A stretch of 45,614 bases of DNA from Saprospiraceae bacterium (GTDB taxonomy: Bacteria; Bacteroidota; Bacteroidia; Chitinophagales; Saprospiraceae). The notes under the pieces are model-generated. The model was not told where the DNA came from. It did no database searches and was given only the letters and a program-made list of their open reading frames with translations. Where the stretch lies: contig JAJCYI010000105.1 in assembly GCA_029263015.1 (NCBI GenBank), positions 1-45,614 of the forward strand. Direction: 5' to 3'. Made by a program: the position numbers and the translations under genes. Shown in pieces: positions 1 through 9,449 of this stretch; the first letter of the stretch is position 1, and the number at the start of each line of letters is the position of its first letter.

Positions 1-244
1 CTTGTTTTGCCGTAACTAACTGATTATCAGCATCTAATTGTTTTTTATTTAGTTTGAAAAATTGCATAAAAATCTTATTATTCAATAAATTTAAATTCAA
101 TTTTGTAATTGATTGATTGTCAATTTGTAACAAATGATTTAATTATATTTTACGAAAATATAAAATTCAATTTATTGAAATATTTTATTTGTAAATCATT
201 GATTCTCATAACGAAACAAGTCTATTAAATAAAAGCAGTTGAAA
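1..244. other. AT-rich intergenic DNA at window edge
   Basis: This stretch lies downstream of the minus-strand gene that ends at 245. It is very AT-rich, with short runs of T and A and the repeated word TTGATTGATT, and I see no open frame or strong hairpin in it. Confidence 0.5.
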
Positions 245-2968
245 TTAATTTTTCATGACCGACCCAATGATCTTTTTCTCACCAAATTTTAATTCATAAT
301 AAAATACACCCAACGGCAAATCAGAAATTAAAACTTGCCCTTTAAATGGTGTGTTTAAATTGGCAGGCCAAGATTTTTTTAAAAGTAAAATGCCATTTAA
401 GCTGTATATTTTTATATCAATTTTTTCAGCGGTACTATTTTTAATACTGACCGTAAATTCATTCTTCGCAGGGTTTGGGTATACTAAAATATCTGAACCT
501 CTCAATTTAAAATCCATCACAATAGGAGAAGTATAACTAAATATATTTGAAGCTTCTATTATTTTTAACCGATAAAAATTAGTGCCTATATTCGGCTCGT
601 GGTCAGTGAATTTATACTCACCCGTGTTATTGGTATTTACGCTTCCGATTGTTTTAAAACCAAAAATAGAATTCCCTCTTTCCACCTCAAAAGCAACAAG
701 GTCTTTTTCAAAAATAGTCTGCCATTCTAATTCCACAGCACGATCATGTTTTACGCCTCTAAAATATTCAAGTTCAAAAAAATCATCTTCACAATATGGA
801 AAAAGCCCCACAGTTGCATTACCCTTCAAACCTGCTGCATCGGTCACATTTAATTCAACTCGATACCAATATATCTCATCATTACAACCAAGTGGGGAAA
901 TAAAAAAACTGGAGGCTTTTTCTTGTTCAATCAAATCCGTATGTTCATGAGAGTCATGGTGTAAAAATGTCCGCCATTCATAAATTAATTCAGCAGGCCC
1001 GTGTTCTGCATCTGTTGCCATTCCATTTAATTGGATCAAAGTTGTGCGGTTTAAATCATAAAATGAACTATCGGGTAAACTGGTAATCTCAACCTTGGGC
1101 GGTGTATTATTTAATGAAATTAATAATTCAGTAGTTCGGGTCTGCCCAGCAGTGTCAGTTACAGAAAGTAAAACTGGAAATGAGCGTGGGGAATTTCCAG
1201 AAACTGAAAAAGTATGAACGGGGGTTATTTCATCGCTTTCGATCCCATCGCCAAAAATCCAATGATAAGTCAGCGGGGCATTGGCAGGGGAATAGGAACC
1301 TGCTGCATCAAAATGAACTTCCAATGGGGAAGGCCCATAACTCCGATCGGCCTCAGCAATCGCCACAGGTGCCGGTGTGCCTCCGTAACAGATTTTCCGT
1401 AATTTACTGTTTTTAAAATCAATGTAATAAAGACAACCATCAATAGGGTTTTCCGTCAATGAAACAATATTGCTGGCAGCAGAATGAAAGATTTCAATAT
1501 TTGTCGGAATGTGTTCTTCATTAAAATCAATGGTTCTAATCCAACCATGATAATCTGGATGAAAATACCTGTCTTTGTATTCTTCAGGAAAATGGTCGCC
1601 CTGATAAAAATGTCCTCCCAAACTAGAAATGCCAATGAAAGGAACTCCTGCCACTCCAGACTGTGGATCGTCGATGGAAAGTTGGATGGGTGTCCCTGAA
1701 TCATCATACGCGGGAATCCATGCTTCTGGCAAAATATTGTCGTCCTTGTTTCGATAAGCCAGCATTGGCCGACTATGCAAAAACGTATTTATTTCGGCTG
1801 GAATTGGAATATTGGAGTCACATGGATTTGGGAACAAATCATCCGTTTGTAAAAATGGCGGCGCAATTAAATCACTGAAAAGAAAATATTCTTCTTGACA
1901 ACCGACCACCCCAAACAATGGATTGGGAAGATCACGATTTGGTTTATTTTTTGAAACATAACTCGTTTGCATTTCAAACCCCTCGTAAATAGGCCAGCCA
2001 AAGTTCTGCCCTCCTTCAGTGGAAATGTTTAGCTCCTCCCAATAATTGGAACCGACATCGCCAATGAATATTTTCCCAGGATTTCCATCTCCAGGAAAAT
2101 GGCTGCCAGAGTTGGGCTTCACAACAAACCGGTATGGGTTTCTCAAACCCAACGCCCATACTTTTGAACGTGGTGCATTCGGTGAAGCAGGGTCGTAAAA
2201 TGGATTACTGGATAAACCTTCTCCTGTATTTGGGTCAATGCGGATCAACTTTCCGCTGAGGCTATTAACTAATTGTGATCGAAATGCACCTACATTTTCA
2301 GCTTCCCTGATTATTCCATCTTCCGATGCTTGCACAAAATAAGTATCCCCACTTCCACCAACATCTGCCCAATCAGGATGACCTGTGTCTCCACAAGTAG
2401 CGAGCAATGTGCCATCCGTTCCAAAAGCCAAAGTGCCAACTCCATGCGTTTTAAACAATAGTGGAAATCCTGTTTCTTTTGTCGCACCCACCAAAACTTT
2501 TCGGCTTCCAGGAACAATGGTTTTAAATCCGTTATTTATATCAGCAGTAAAGCGCGTAATCCGTCCAATGGTCGCTTGGTCTTTAACGGTGACGGAAGGA
2601 TCATAATCTGGCATTCCAAAAAAAAGAAGGTGATGCCGATCCATGACATAAAAAAGATACATCTTTCCATTATCAAGAAACCCAGGATCGAGTACAAAAC
2701 CCAACATCCCCATGTCCCACCAATTGGCAACTTCTTCAGAAATATCAATAACGGGTTCGGGCAAAAGAACCCCATTTGTGTCGAGCATAAAAACCCGACC
2801 GTTTCTTTCCCACAAAAAACCCCTCCCTTCCCCGTCGAAGGTGGTGCCACAAAACTGATCTAAGTTTGACAACACAAGTTCATCATAAAACCCATCTGGC
2901 AACTGTGCATTGCCTGTTGCATTTATGAAAAAAAGAAAAAGAAAAAATATTTTAAACCGGGAAATCAT
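245..2968 (-). CDS. Secreted PQQ-dependent sugar dehydrogenase-like beta-propeller with PKD domain and T9SS sorting tail
   Basis: The 907-residue product starts with a signal peptide (MISRFKIFFLFLFF, cleavage near NAQ at about 21). Residues of roughly 25-530 resemble the glucose/sorbosone dehydrogenase six-bladed propeller: motifs such as LVNSLSGKLIRIDPNTG, WALGLRNPYRF, IGDVGSNYWEELN and NFGWPIYEG are typical. A PKD domain follows at about 535-620 (FGDGIESDEITPVHTF), then an Ig-like stretch, and the last 80 residues form a type A T9SS sorting domain beginning near ILVYPNPAKNEFTV and ending in a short basic tail. The protein is expected to cross the outer membrane by T9SS and stay on the surface or be released. 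Soluble enzymes of this family oxidise sugars with PQQ, but the substrate here is unknown and activity is inference. It appears to be monocistronic. Confidence 0.85.
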   Translation of the reverse strand: MISRFKIFFLFLFFINATGNAQLPDGFYDELVLSNLDQFCGTTFDGEGRGFLWERNGRVFMLDTNGVLLPEPVIDISEEVANWWDMGMLGFVLDPGFLDNGKMYLFYVMDRHHLLFFGMPDYDPSVTVKDQATIGRITRFTADINNGFKTIVPGSRKVLVGATKETGFPLLFKTHGVGTLAFGTDGTLLATCGDTGHPDWADVGGSGDTYFVQASEDGIIREAENVGAFRSQLVNSLSGKLIRIDPNTGEGLSSNPFYDPASPNAPRSKVWALGLRNPYRFVVKPNSGSHFPGDGNPGKIFIGDVGSNYWEELNISTEGGQNFGWPIYEGFEMQTSYVSKNKPNRDLPNPLFGVVGCQEEYFLFSDLIAPPFLQTDDLFPNPCDSNIPIPAEINTFLHSRPMLAYRNKDDNILPEAWIPAYDDSGTPIQLSIDDPQSGVAGVPFIGISSLGGHFYQGDHFPEEYKDRYFHPDYHGWIRTIDFNEEHIPTNIEIFHSAASNIVSLTENPIDGCLYYIDFKNSKLRKICYGGTPAPVAIAEADRSYGPSPLEVHFDAAGSYSPANAPLTYHWIFGDGIESDEITPVHTFSVSGNSPRSFPVLLSVTDTAGQTRTTELLISLNNTPPKVEITSLPDSSFYDLNRTTLIQLNGMATDAEHGPAELIYEWRTFLHHDSHEHTDLIEQEKASSFFISPLGCNDEIYWYRVELNVTDAAGLKGNATVGLFPYCEDDFFELEYFRGVKHDRAVELEWQTIFEKDLVAFEVERGNSIFGFKTIGSVNTNNTGEYKFTDHEPNIGTNFYRLKIIEASNIFSYTSPIVMDFKLRGSDILVYPNPAKNEFTVSIKNSTAEKIDIKIYSLNGILLLKKSWPANLNTPFKGQVLISDLPLGVFYYELKFGEKKIIGSVMKN

Positions 2969-3057
2969 AAGTTGAATGTAAATGGGTTGAATGAGGTTGT
3001 GGCTGCAAATAAAAGCAGTTTTGAATTGATATGTATTTCATCGATTCATTCTAAACT

Positions 3058-3096
3058 AAAAATGCCAACTTGACCTAGCATCAAGTTGGCATTTTT
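3058..3096 (-). terminator. Intrinsic terminator hairpin
   Basis: A perfect 16-bp stem, AAAAATGCCAACTTGA paired with its complement, has a 7-nt loop and A/T tracts at both ends. It lies directly after the stop of the minus-strand gene ending at 3117 and could also act in the other direction. Confidence 0.8.
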
Positions 3097-3116
3097 ATCA
3101 ATCAAACTTCAAATTT

Positions 3117-3863
3117 CTACAAAGAATAATTCAATGAAAGCCCAATTGAACGTTTTAAAGTGGTGAACTTAGTTGGCCCGCCGAAAGATGCACGATAACC
3201 AATACCTTTCCTGAAGTTCAATCCAAATTCCATCCTTCTCAAAAAGCGTATTCCAACACCGCCTTGGATGAAAAGACGCTGGTTAAAACTATCCTTTTGC
3301 CTGAACGTGATGTCAATTTCCTCAGCAGAGGAGGGATTGTCGGAAATGGCCTCGCTCAAAAAGTAGCCTTTGATATTGACTTCTCCGCTATGTGAATAGC
3401 CCATGTTGGTGCCTATGCCCCCATTGAACGAAAAGGTTTTACTGACCTGTTCTCGGAAAAGGTAAACACCTTCCAGCGCTATTTCTTTGTTGACAGCACT
3501 GACTTCTGCAAAATGGCCTTCCTCTTCCAACTCATACCTTGCCTTGTCAATGCGGCCATCAATACTCAAAAGAGAAAGCTGAATCTCGGTATTTTGTTTC
3601 CCAACAGGAACGAAAGACATGCTAAAACGGAAAGTGCCGTTGTCGCACTCCATACTGACCAGTTCACCTTCAGAAAAGGGAAGTTCGCTGGCGTCAAAAT
3701 CAACACCCGAAGCAGTACTCAGCAGGTATTTGTGGTCGAGGTTGTGCGGCATTTCGATATCGCCACCTAGTGTAATTCCCACGCTAGTCGCTGACAAAGA
3801 TTGGGCTTGCAGTGCGGCACTAAATAGAGAAGTGATAGCGAGGAAAGTGAAAAGTCGATTCAT
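3117..3863 (-). CDS. Predicted outer-membrane beta-barrel protein, function unknown
   Basis: The 248-residue product has a clear Sec signal peptide (MNRLFTFLAITSLFSAALQAQ). The mature part alternates polar and hydrophobic residues and carries glycine-rich turns (GGIGTNMGYSHSG, GGVGIRF, GLNFRKGIGYR). It ends in SIGLSLNYSL, a pattern typical of the last strand of an outer-membrane barrel. I do not recognise a specific family. The gene stands alone between two terminator hairpins and the start at 3863 fits the signal peptide. Location is inferred from sequence pattern only. Confidence 0.7.
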   Translation of the reverse strand: MNRLFTFLAITSLFSAALQAQSLSATSVGITLGGDIEMPHNLDHKYLLSTASGVDFDASELPFSEGELVSMECDNGTFRFSMSFVPVGKQNTEIQLSLLSIDGRIDKARYELEEEGHFAEVSAVNKEIALEGVYLFREQVSKTFSFNGGIGTNMGYSHSGEVNIKGYFLSEAISDNPSSAEEIDITFRQKDSFNQRLFIQGGVGIRFLRRMEFGLNFRKGIGYRASFGGPTKFTTLKRSIGLSLNYSL

Positions 3864-3965
3864 TGATTAAGATTTTAGTTTTGGTTTTTGGGGTTAGATT
3901 TGGTTTGATTTGATGTAAAACAACCTAAAAACGAATGAGATAAATTTTTCCCTACTTCCGTAAAA

Positions 3966-4005
3966 TAAAATAGGCGCACTTGGTAAATCAAGTACGCCTA
4001 TTTTA
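3966..4005 (-). terminator. Intrinsic terminator hairpin
   Basis: TAAAATAGGCG and ACTTG pair with CAAGT and CGCCTATTTTA around a GTAAAT loop, with one C/A mismatch. It is placed just after the stop codon of the LolA-like gene (minus strand, ends 4022). Confidence 0.75.
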
Positions 4006-4021
4006 TAGCGGGTAAGAAACA

Positions 4022-4714
4022 TCAAATCCTTAAATCCTCAAAATGGCAATCGGAACATTCCTTTTTTGAAAAGATAAACGTGGATGCATCGACAGAAGCG
4101 TTTGGCAAAAGTTTATCTATTGTCAAAGTGAAACGGGAACCATCTTTTCCAAACGATTTTATTCGTACAATTTCTAGCGTCTTTTTATCCAAGGTCAGCC
4201 GAATCTTGGAATAATCAGAATAACGGCTAGTTGGTTTAAATTCTATTTGTTGGATAACGCGGCCATTCTCAGCAAATTCATTCACCAGGGCATATATATA
4301 ATTTTCCCACGTATATGCTCGGAGCAAGGCTTTCGGCGAACTGATCGTCCCTTCCTCTCCATCTTCTTCTGCATCGTTTATCTGGACTTCTTTATTCTTT
4401 TCAATGTACATCCACACAGATTCGCCATCAGAAACGATGGTCCGGCCTTCTAACGACAAACGGTATTTTTCACCTTGCTGCAAAAGGATTCCGTTTTCAG
4501 AACTGGCAGGTTGTTCAGGATATTCTATTTCCAATACAAAGTTGGCCTGAAGGCTATTGTAGCCATCATATTTCTGGCGCATATTTTCAAGCACTGCCCT
4601 AGCCATAGGGTCAGAATCTTGGTTGGTGGTAAAATTTTGTGCAGAAATGCTAACCGAAACAATGGAGAAAAAGGAAAGAAAAAATAGTTTATGCATGATC
4701 TTGGTTTTAGTCAT
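4022..4714 (-). CDS. lolA: LolA-like outer membrane lipoprotein carrier protein
   Basis: The 230-residue product has an N-terminal signal peptide and an internal ATG at 4696 (MHKLFFLSFFSIVSVSISAQ) that gives a cleaner signal than the upstream one, so the true start may be 4696. The mature part matches the LolA/LolB fold pattern: an early MRQKYDGYNSLQANFVLEIE helix-strand, then GILLQQGEKYRLSLEGRTIVSDGESVWMY as successive strands, and PKALLRAY before a later strand pair (LTLDKKTLEIVRIKSFGKDG). LolA ferries lipoproteins through the periplasm to the outer membrane. Bacteroidota often have several LolA-like paralogues, so this need not be the housekeeping copy. Confidence 0.8.
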   Translation of the reverse strand: MTKTKIMHKLFFLSFFSIVSVSISAQNFTTNQDSDPMARAVLENMRQKYDGYNSLQANFVLEIEYPEQPASSENGILLQQGEKYRLSLEGRTIVSDGESVWMYIEKNKEVQINDAEEDGEEGTISSPKALLRAYTWENYIYALVNEFAENGRVIQQIEFKPTSRYSDYSKIRLTLDKKTLEIVRIKSFGKDGSRFTLTIDKLLPNASVDASTFIFSKKECSDCHFEDLRI

Positions 4715-4949
4715 TAGGACTCATTCCCAAACGTAAAGACGAAAGGCTTATTGAATATACCACAAAGGTATCGGTTAAAGAATGTTAAAAACAGGTGGGT
4801 CGTAAATAAAAAAAGGCCGGAGCGACCTTTTGAAAACTTTTACAGTCGGGTGCCCCGGCTTCATGCGTAACTACTTATCTAAACAAAACTATTCCCTTGT
4901 TGGAGTTTTGAGTTGTTGAGTAAAAACATCGCACTGAGTACTCATTAAC

Positions 4950-5537
4950 TTAAAACTCAGAACTTGTTCGCCATGACCAGCCAAACCGCAATTTCAAATT
5001 AATGAAAAAAGCAGAAAGGTCTCCGTCATCAAGGTTTGTCAAAGCTGCACCGGAAACAAACCGGTAACCTCCTTCCAATCCTATCTTCCACCATTTGAAT
5101 GCGTTAATTTCAACTCCTCCTGATGGCTGTACGACAAACAACTTATCTTTATTTCCAGCACTATCTTTAACTTCTCCTCCTCCCAACATAAAACCAAAAC
5201 CAGGGTGGATAACTTTTTCCCGGTTTGGGTGGTAATCCACAAAAAAGCCTTTGTGCTTGAAGTTATACCTGCCCGAATCACTTTCTCTCAATTGGACGGA
5301 ACCAATTGTCTCCTCATTACCGAATCCGACAAACAAAATATTATTGAATTCAAAACCAAAAAAACCACCTTTGGTGGCTACTGCTTCTTCATTAAAAAAA
5401 GTAACACCACTGACAAAGCCACCCCAAACGCCAGTCATCTTTAATCCTGACTCGCCAAAGAGTGTTTCTTCCTGTTGGGCCATCAGGCCAGATACTGCAA
5501 AAATTACTGTGAGAACTACTGATGAGAGTTTTTTCAT
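4950..5537 (-). CDS. Predicted outer-membrane beta-barrel protein, function unknown
   Basis: The 195-residue product starts with a signal peptide (MKKLSSVVLTVIFAVSGLMAQ). Aromatic and glycine-rich amphipathic strands (WGGFVSGVTFFNEEAVATK, GFGFMLGGGEVKD, IGLEGGYRFVSGAAL) and a C-terminal strand LKLRFGWSW suggest a small outer-membrane barrel. No catalytic motif is visible. It lies between the LolA-like gene and fadD on the same strand but is more than 200 bp from each, so an operon is unlikely. Confidence 0.65.
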   Translation of the reverse strand: MKKLSSVVLTVIFAVSGLMAQQEETLFGESGLKMTGVWGGFVSGVTFFNEEAVATKGGFFGFEFNNILFVGFGNEETIGSVQLRESDSGRYNFKHKGFFVDYHPNREKVIHPGFGFMLGGGEVKDSAGNKDKLFVVQPSGGVEINAFKWWKIGLEGGYRFVSGAALTNLDDGDLSAFFINLKLRFGWSWRTSSEF

Positions 5538-5762
5538 GTACCTGGAATATTTTCCGAAAGTACACCACCAGAGACATTAATTACAACCAAGGGTTGCCTG
5601 ACTTAGACGAAGGCTATGAAAAATTAGAAGGAGGTCAATGGCTCAGGAATGAGGTTTAAACAAAATGTACAAACAAGCGAAATATTATTGTTCCAATCGA
5701 GGCGTCAAAACGGGCGTCATGCCAGGCATAACAACCATTTTGACAACAAAGAGTGGGACAAA

Positions 5763-5782
5763 CCTGCCTGCCGGCAGGAAGG
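5763..5782. repeat. CCTGCC/GGCAGG palindrome, copy 1
   Basis: CCTGCCTGCCGGCAGGAAGG is palindromic except for one base. A perfect 20-bp version lies at 9362-9381, inside a larger palindromic element. Confidence 0.7.
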
Positions 5783-5826
5783 AAGATAAAGTATAGTTGT
5801 ATGTTTTACTTAGAACTCATTCCTGA

Positions 5827-5858
5827 GCTTCGAGGAAGTTTTGGAACTTCCTCGAAGC
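5827..5858. terminator. CTTCGAGGAAGTT hairpin, copy 1, at fadD 3' end
   Basis: A perfect 14-bp stem with a TTGG loop (arm GCTTCGAGGAAGTT) sits six bases beyond the fadD stop codon. The same arm core recurs at 10157-10205. Its position suggests a transcription terminator, although the T-tract is weak. Confidence 0.6.
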
Positions 5859-5864
5859 CCTCTA

Positions 5865-7532
5865 TTACGTCAACTCATCGCGGAGTTTGCGCCGAAGAAT
5901 TTTACCCACATTGGTTTTCGGCAAGTCATCTATGAATGCAACCTCTTTAGGCACTTTGTAGCCAGTAAGCTCAGAACGGCAATGTTTGATAACTTCTTCT
6001 TCTGTAAGCGACTTGTTCTTTTTAACAACATATACTTTTACGATTTCCCCAGATTTTTCACTTGGCACACCAATGGCGGCAACTTCCAGTACTTTAGGAT
6101 GCCTTGCCACCACATCTTCGATTTCGTTTGGATAAACATTGAACCCAGATACAAGGATCATGTCTTTTTTCCTGTCCACTATTCTGAAATAACCATCCTC
6201 GTCCATCAGGCCAATATCACCAGTGCAGAGCCAGTCATCCACAATGGTTTTTTCCGTTGCTTCTGGTTGGTTGTAATACCCTTTCATCACTTGTGGACCT
6301 TTAATCTGGATTTCGCCGGTTTCACCAACTGGAAGAGGATTCAGTTTTTCATCCACTATCCTCAACTCAGTCGAAGGCGCTGGCAATCCAATATATCCTA
6401 ACTTACCTGATCCATCTATCGGGCTGATCGTTGCTACGGGCGAAGATTCGGTCATCCCATATCCTTCCACCAGTGGAGAACCAGTCACTTTCTGCCATTT
6501 TTCTGCCACGGCCCGCTGCACTGCCATCCCTCCTCCCAATGCAAATTTCAAAGCACTGAAATCGAGGCTTGCAAAGTCATTATGGTGGAGCAAGCCATTG
6601 AAAAGGGTGTTCACCCCCGTCATGTTAGAAATCTTGTAATTTTTAAATTCTTTCATCAACGAAGGCAGGTCACGAGGGTTTGTCACAAGGACATTAAGCG
6701 CGCCCAAACTGAACAGCGCGAGGCAGTTTACCGAGAATGCAAAAATATGGTAGAGCGGCAAAGGAGAAAGCGCAATTTCTTCCCCATCAACAATGGCATT
6801 GCGAGCAGCAGCCCTTATCTGCATCATATTGGCCACGAGGTTTCGGTTGGTTAACATGGCTCCTTTGGAAACCCCCGTCGTGCCGCCAGTATATTGTAGC
6901 AAGATCACGTCACTGGGGTTGGATGCAAATTCTTTGATAGAAAATTTTTTGCCCTGAGCCAACGCTTCCTTAAAAGTAACTGCATTTGGCAGGTTGTATT
7001 TGGGGACCATACTTTTCACCTTCCGCACTACAAAATTGGTGAGCATGCCTTTTGTAAACCCAAGCATTTCACCAATGTTGGTCAATATGATGGTCTTTAT
7101 TTGAGTATCCCCCAAAATCTTCTGGAGGTTGGCCGCAAAGTTCTCACATATAATAATGGCCTTCGCACCCGAATCTGTAAACTGATGTTTCATCTCTCTG
7201 GGCGTATATAATGGATTGGTATTTACAATCGTCAACCCTGCCCGCAGACACCCAAACAACGCAATAGGATATTGCAACATATTCGGCATCATAAGAGCTA
7301 CTTTATCCCCAGGCTCCAATCCCCTCGATAAAAGGTATGCCCCAAATTGTTGTGATTTTTTATCCACCTGTTCAAAGGTCAATTCTTTTCCCATACAGGA
7401 AAAAGCAGGGTTTTTTCCATACTTTATAAATGTCGCTTCCAGCAATGCAACCAAACTGGGATATTCATCTGCATTTATATTTGCAGGTACGCCTTGCGGA
7501 TAATTTTTTAACCAAGGTCTTTCGTCTGACAT
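5865..7532 (-). CDS. fadD: Long-chain fatty-acid--CoA ligase
   Basis: The 555-residue product activates fatty acids to acyl-CoA with ATP, which is the entry step of beta-oxidation and of phospholipid acyl recycling. ANL-superfamily motifs are in order: the P-loop-like A3 motif YTGGTTGVSKGAMLTNRN near residue 215, VEGYGMTESSP (A5), the adenosine-binding TGDIGLMDEDGYFRIVDRKKD (A7-A8 hinge) and the C-terminal catalytic lysine in PKTNVGKILRRKLRDEL. The N-terminal WLKNYPQGVPANIN opening is typical of FadD. Length is normal for the family. The gene is single and the start at 7532 matches the family start. Confidence 0.93.
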   Translation of the reverse strand: MSDERPWLKNYPQGVPANINADEYPSLVALLEATFIKYGKNPAFSCMGKELTFEQVDKKSQQFGAYLLSRGLEPGDKVALMMPNMLQYPIALFGCLRAGLTIVNTNPLYTPREMKHQFTDSGAKAIIICENFAANLQKILGDTQIKTIILTNIGEMLGFTKGMLTNFVVRKVKSMVPKYNLPNAVTFKEALAQGKKFSIKEFASNPSDVILLQYTGGTTGVSKGAMLTNRNLVANMMQIRAAARNAIVDGEEIALSPLPLYHIFAFSVNCLALFSLGALNVLVTNPRDLPSLMKEFKNYKISNMTGVNTLFNGLLHHNDFASLDFSALKFALGGGMAVQRAVAEKWQKVTGSPLVEGYGMTESSPVATISPIDGSGKLGYIGLPAPSTELRIVDEKLNPLPVGETGEIQIKGPQVMKGYYNQPEATEKTIVDDWLCTGDIGLMDEDGYFRIVDRKKDMILVSGFNVYPNEIEDVVARHPKVLEVAAIGVPSEKSGEIVKVYVVKKNKSLTEEEVIKHCRSELTGYKVPKEVAFIDDLPKTNVGKILRRKLRDELT

Positions 7533-7724
7533 AATATTTTTTATTTTCGATTGATCATTTAAAAAAAAATATTCAAAAACGGAATTGTAACAAATAAAAC
7601 GCTCATGTATAGTACTAAAAATAAAAATTTAGACCCGCATTATTGCTAAACAATTTTAAATAAAATTAATATTCAAAAGGTGTGTTTTTATTGAATAGAC
7701 GCATCTATTTATATTTTCAATAAA

Positions 7725-8945
7725 TCAAGTCAATAAAACACCTAAAAAAGTCAATACCGTTGCCACAAAACCAACCATAAATATATTATAAGAAATAGAT
7801 AAAAAGCGGTATTTTTTATCAAGTACCTTTCCTAAATAATATAAGTCACGAGATAAATTTCCATATAATAATTCAGTATCATTAAACATTTCTTCCAGTA
7901 ATTCCTCATATTTTTCAACCTTTAAGTTTACAAAATTCCCAAAAAAAACAATATTCTTTTTGGCCTCTTCAATGGGTGTTCCATCATTAATTAATGAGGT
8001 AACCTTTGGCCGGGCCGACAACACCGCAAAAATCAAAGAAGCCAAACCTGTCATTAAAAAAATAACCACGGGCATCAATACCGCTGGGTTTGTTTCTGTC
8101 ATGTTTCGATAAGAAATAACGGAAATAATAACACTGATTAAAATAGCATTAACACTGATCATGATATTTGCCTTTTGATCGGCAATAGCACTCAGGTTTA
8201 TATGTGTCCGGTAATTGGTCCGAAAAAATGTTTGCACCCCAGTATTGATGCGTGGCTCGAGACTGCCGAACATTTTATCTGATTTGGAAACGGGCAACTC
8301 TTCCCTTCTTTTTTGTTTTTCCAAACGCTGTTTAAGCGTCACAATATGGTTGGCAACGGTTGGTTCAAAATTCACCTTTGCATGGGAAGTATAAAACCTT
8401 ACAGCCCGAAGTTTTTGCATAAGGGATTGCGACCATTCAATACGGTCAAATTGCGAGTTGAGTAAAAACTCTTGTTCCAGTTGAAACAAAGGTACATTTT
8501 CGAAGAATGCCTCCCCGTACAGCACCGAATTTATGGCATCCGAAAGCATTTGAACAGCCGCTTTTTTGGGAGGCTCATTTGCATGTACAGCTTTAATAGC
8601 CTCTAAGATCGGAGCTTTTTTAGCTTTGGTGAAATCATGCGCAGTAAAAAATTTTTCAGCCAGTTCCATGCTTTTCGGGGCAGGGTTCTGATAGTTGAAA
8701 AGGTAGCCAACGTTGTAAAACCAAGCTCCAAGAACGGCCACCTCCCACTCTCCCTCTGTTGACCCGTTGGCCTGGGCAAGCACGTTCACCGTTTTTACAA
8801 TTTCATTCGTCTGCCGGTAAGAATGGAACACCAGCCTCGAATCACTTTTTTGATTGAATAAATTTAGAACGAACTGCCTAGCTAAAGTAGAAGTGTCAAC
8901 ATCAGGTGCAGCAGGCTCATTTGAAAAGTCAGTATTTTGGTTCAT
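7725..8945 (-). CDS. DUF5706 (Pycsar-effector-like) membrane protein with degenerate HD domain
   Basis: The 406-residue product has an HD-phosphohydrolase-like N-terminal half (about 20-215) and a DUF5706 C-terminal membrane half. The family signature FFRTNYRTHINLSAIADQ, followed by KANIMISVNAILIS, is at 240-271. Membrane segments lie near 262-280, 290-310 and 385-405. In related proteins DUF5706 is the membrane-disrupting effector that responds to cyclic pyrimidines in Pycsar defence. The usual HD pair (AWFHD) is here AWFYN (Y77 N78), and the second early histidine and the late aspartate also appear changed, so phosphohydrolase activity is doubtful. No pyrimidine cyclase gene is adjacent. 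An orphan effector or an unrelated membrane role are both possible. Confidence 0.8.
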   Translation of the reverse strand: MNQNTDFSNEPAAPDVDTSTLARQFVLNLFNQKSDSRLVFHSYRQTNEIVKTVNVLAQANGSTEGEWEVAVLGAWFYNVGYLFNYQNPAPKSMELAEKFFTAHDFTKAKKAPILEAIKAVHANEPPKKAAVQMLSDAINSVLYGEAFFENVPLFQLEQEFLLNSQFDRIEWSQSLMQKLRAVRFYTSHAKVNFEPTVANHIVTLKQRLEKQKRREELPVSKSDKMFGSLEPRINTGVQTFFRTNYRTHINLSAIADQKANIMISVNAILISVIISVISYRNMTETNPAVLMPVVIFLMTGLASLIFAVLSARPKVTSLINDGTPIEEAKKNIVFFGNFVNLKVEKYEELLEEMFNDTELLYGNLSRDLYYLGKVLDKKYRFLSISYNIFMVGFVATVLTFLGVLLT

Positions 8946-9270
8946 TAATGTTATTCTGGATTTCTTCGCAAGGTAATAGTATTTATCTAAAAAAAATGTA
9001 TCCGAGGATTGCCAAATTGAAGCCTGGAAATTGAAAATTGAAAATTAATGAAAATATAATTTCGTAATCGGTATATTATCAATTATTTATAAAATGAACC
9101 CTGCGTCAATATTTTGTTTTCAATTCTCAATTTAGCGAAGACATTGAGCACCAAGCATCTATATCTCATCTACAATTCTTACCTTTGATGAGACGGTAAA
9201 GTTATTCAAGAATAATTTTATGATACTTTCCTTTACTTTTCCGTCCGAATATTGGAATTTAATTCTTTCA

Positions 9271-9449
9271 AGAGCGATGATAAAATAAATTGACGTTCTT
9301 GGGTGAATTATTTTTTTCTCTAACGAGGCGAAAAACGCAGGCATAGCAGGGTTATAGCGAGCCTGCCTGCCGGCAGGCAGGTGTTTTCAACAAAATTAGA
9401 GGGAAAAAGAAACAGCCAAGAATGTTCATTTATTTTATCACCGCTCCTT
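9271..9449. repeat. Family P3 imperfect palindrome, copy 1 (with nested palindrome)
   Basis: The ends (GAGCGATGATAAAATAAATT on the left; its near complement on the right) pair, as do inner blocks such as TTCTTGG/CCAAGAA and TCTCTAA/TTAGAG. A second copy is at 26264-26422 and a fragment at 31585-31610. This copy carries an extra CCTGCC/GGCAGG 20-mer near its apex. Confidence 0.8.
9362..9381. repeat. CCTGCC/GGCAGG palindrome, copy 2 (perfect)
   Basis: CCTGCCTGCCGGCAGGCAGG is a perfect 20-bp palindrome. It lies in the apical part of the larger element, where the copy at 26264-26422 lacks it, so it looks inserted. Confidence 0.75.

Larger units (their letters stand above)
5538..5864. other. Intergenic region with two palindromic repeats
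   Basis: The spacer between the small barrel gene and fadD has no credible gene. It contains a near-perfect GC-rich palindrome at 5763-5782 and a 14-bp-stem hairpin at 5827-5858. Both recur elsewhere in the window. Confidence 0.6.
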
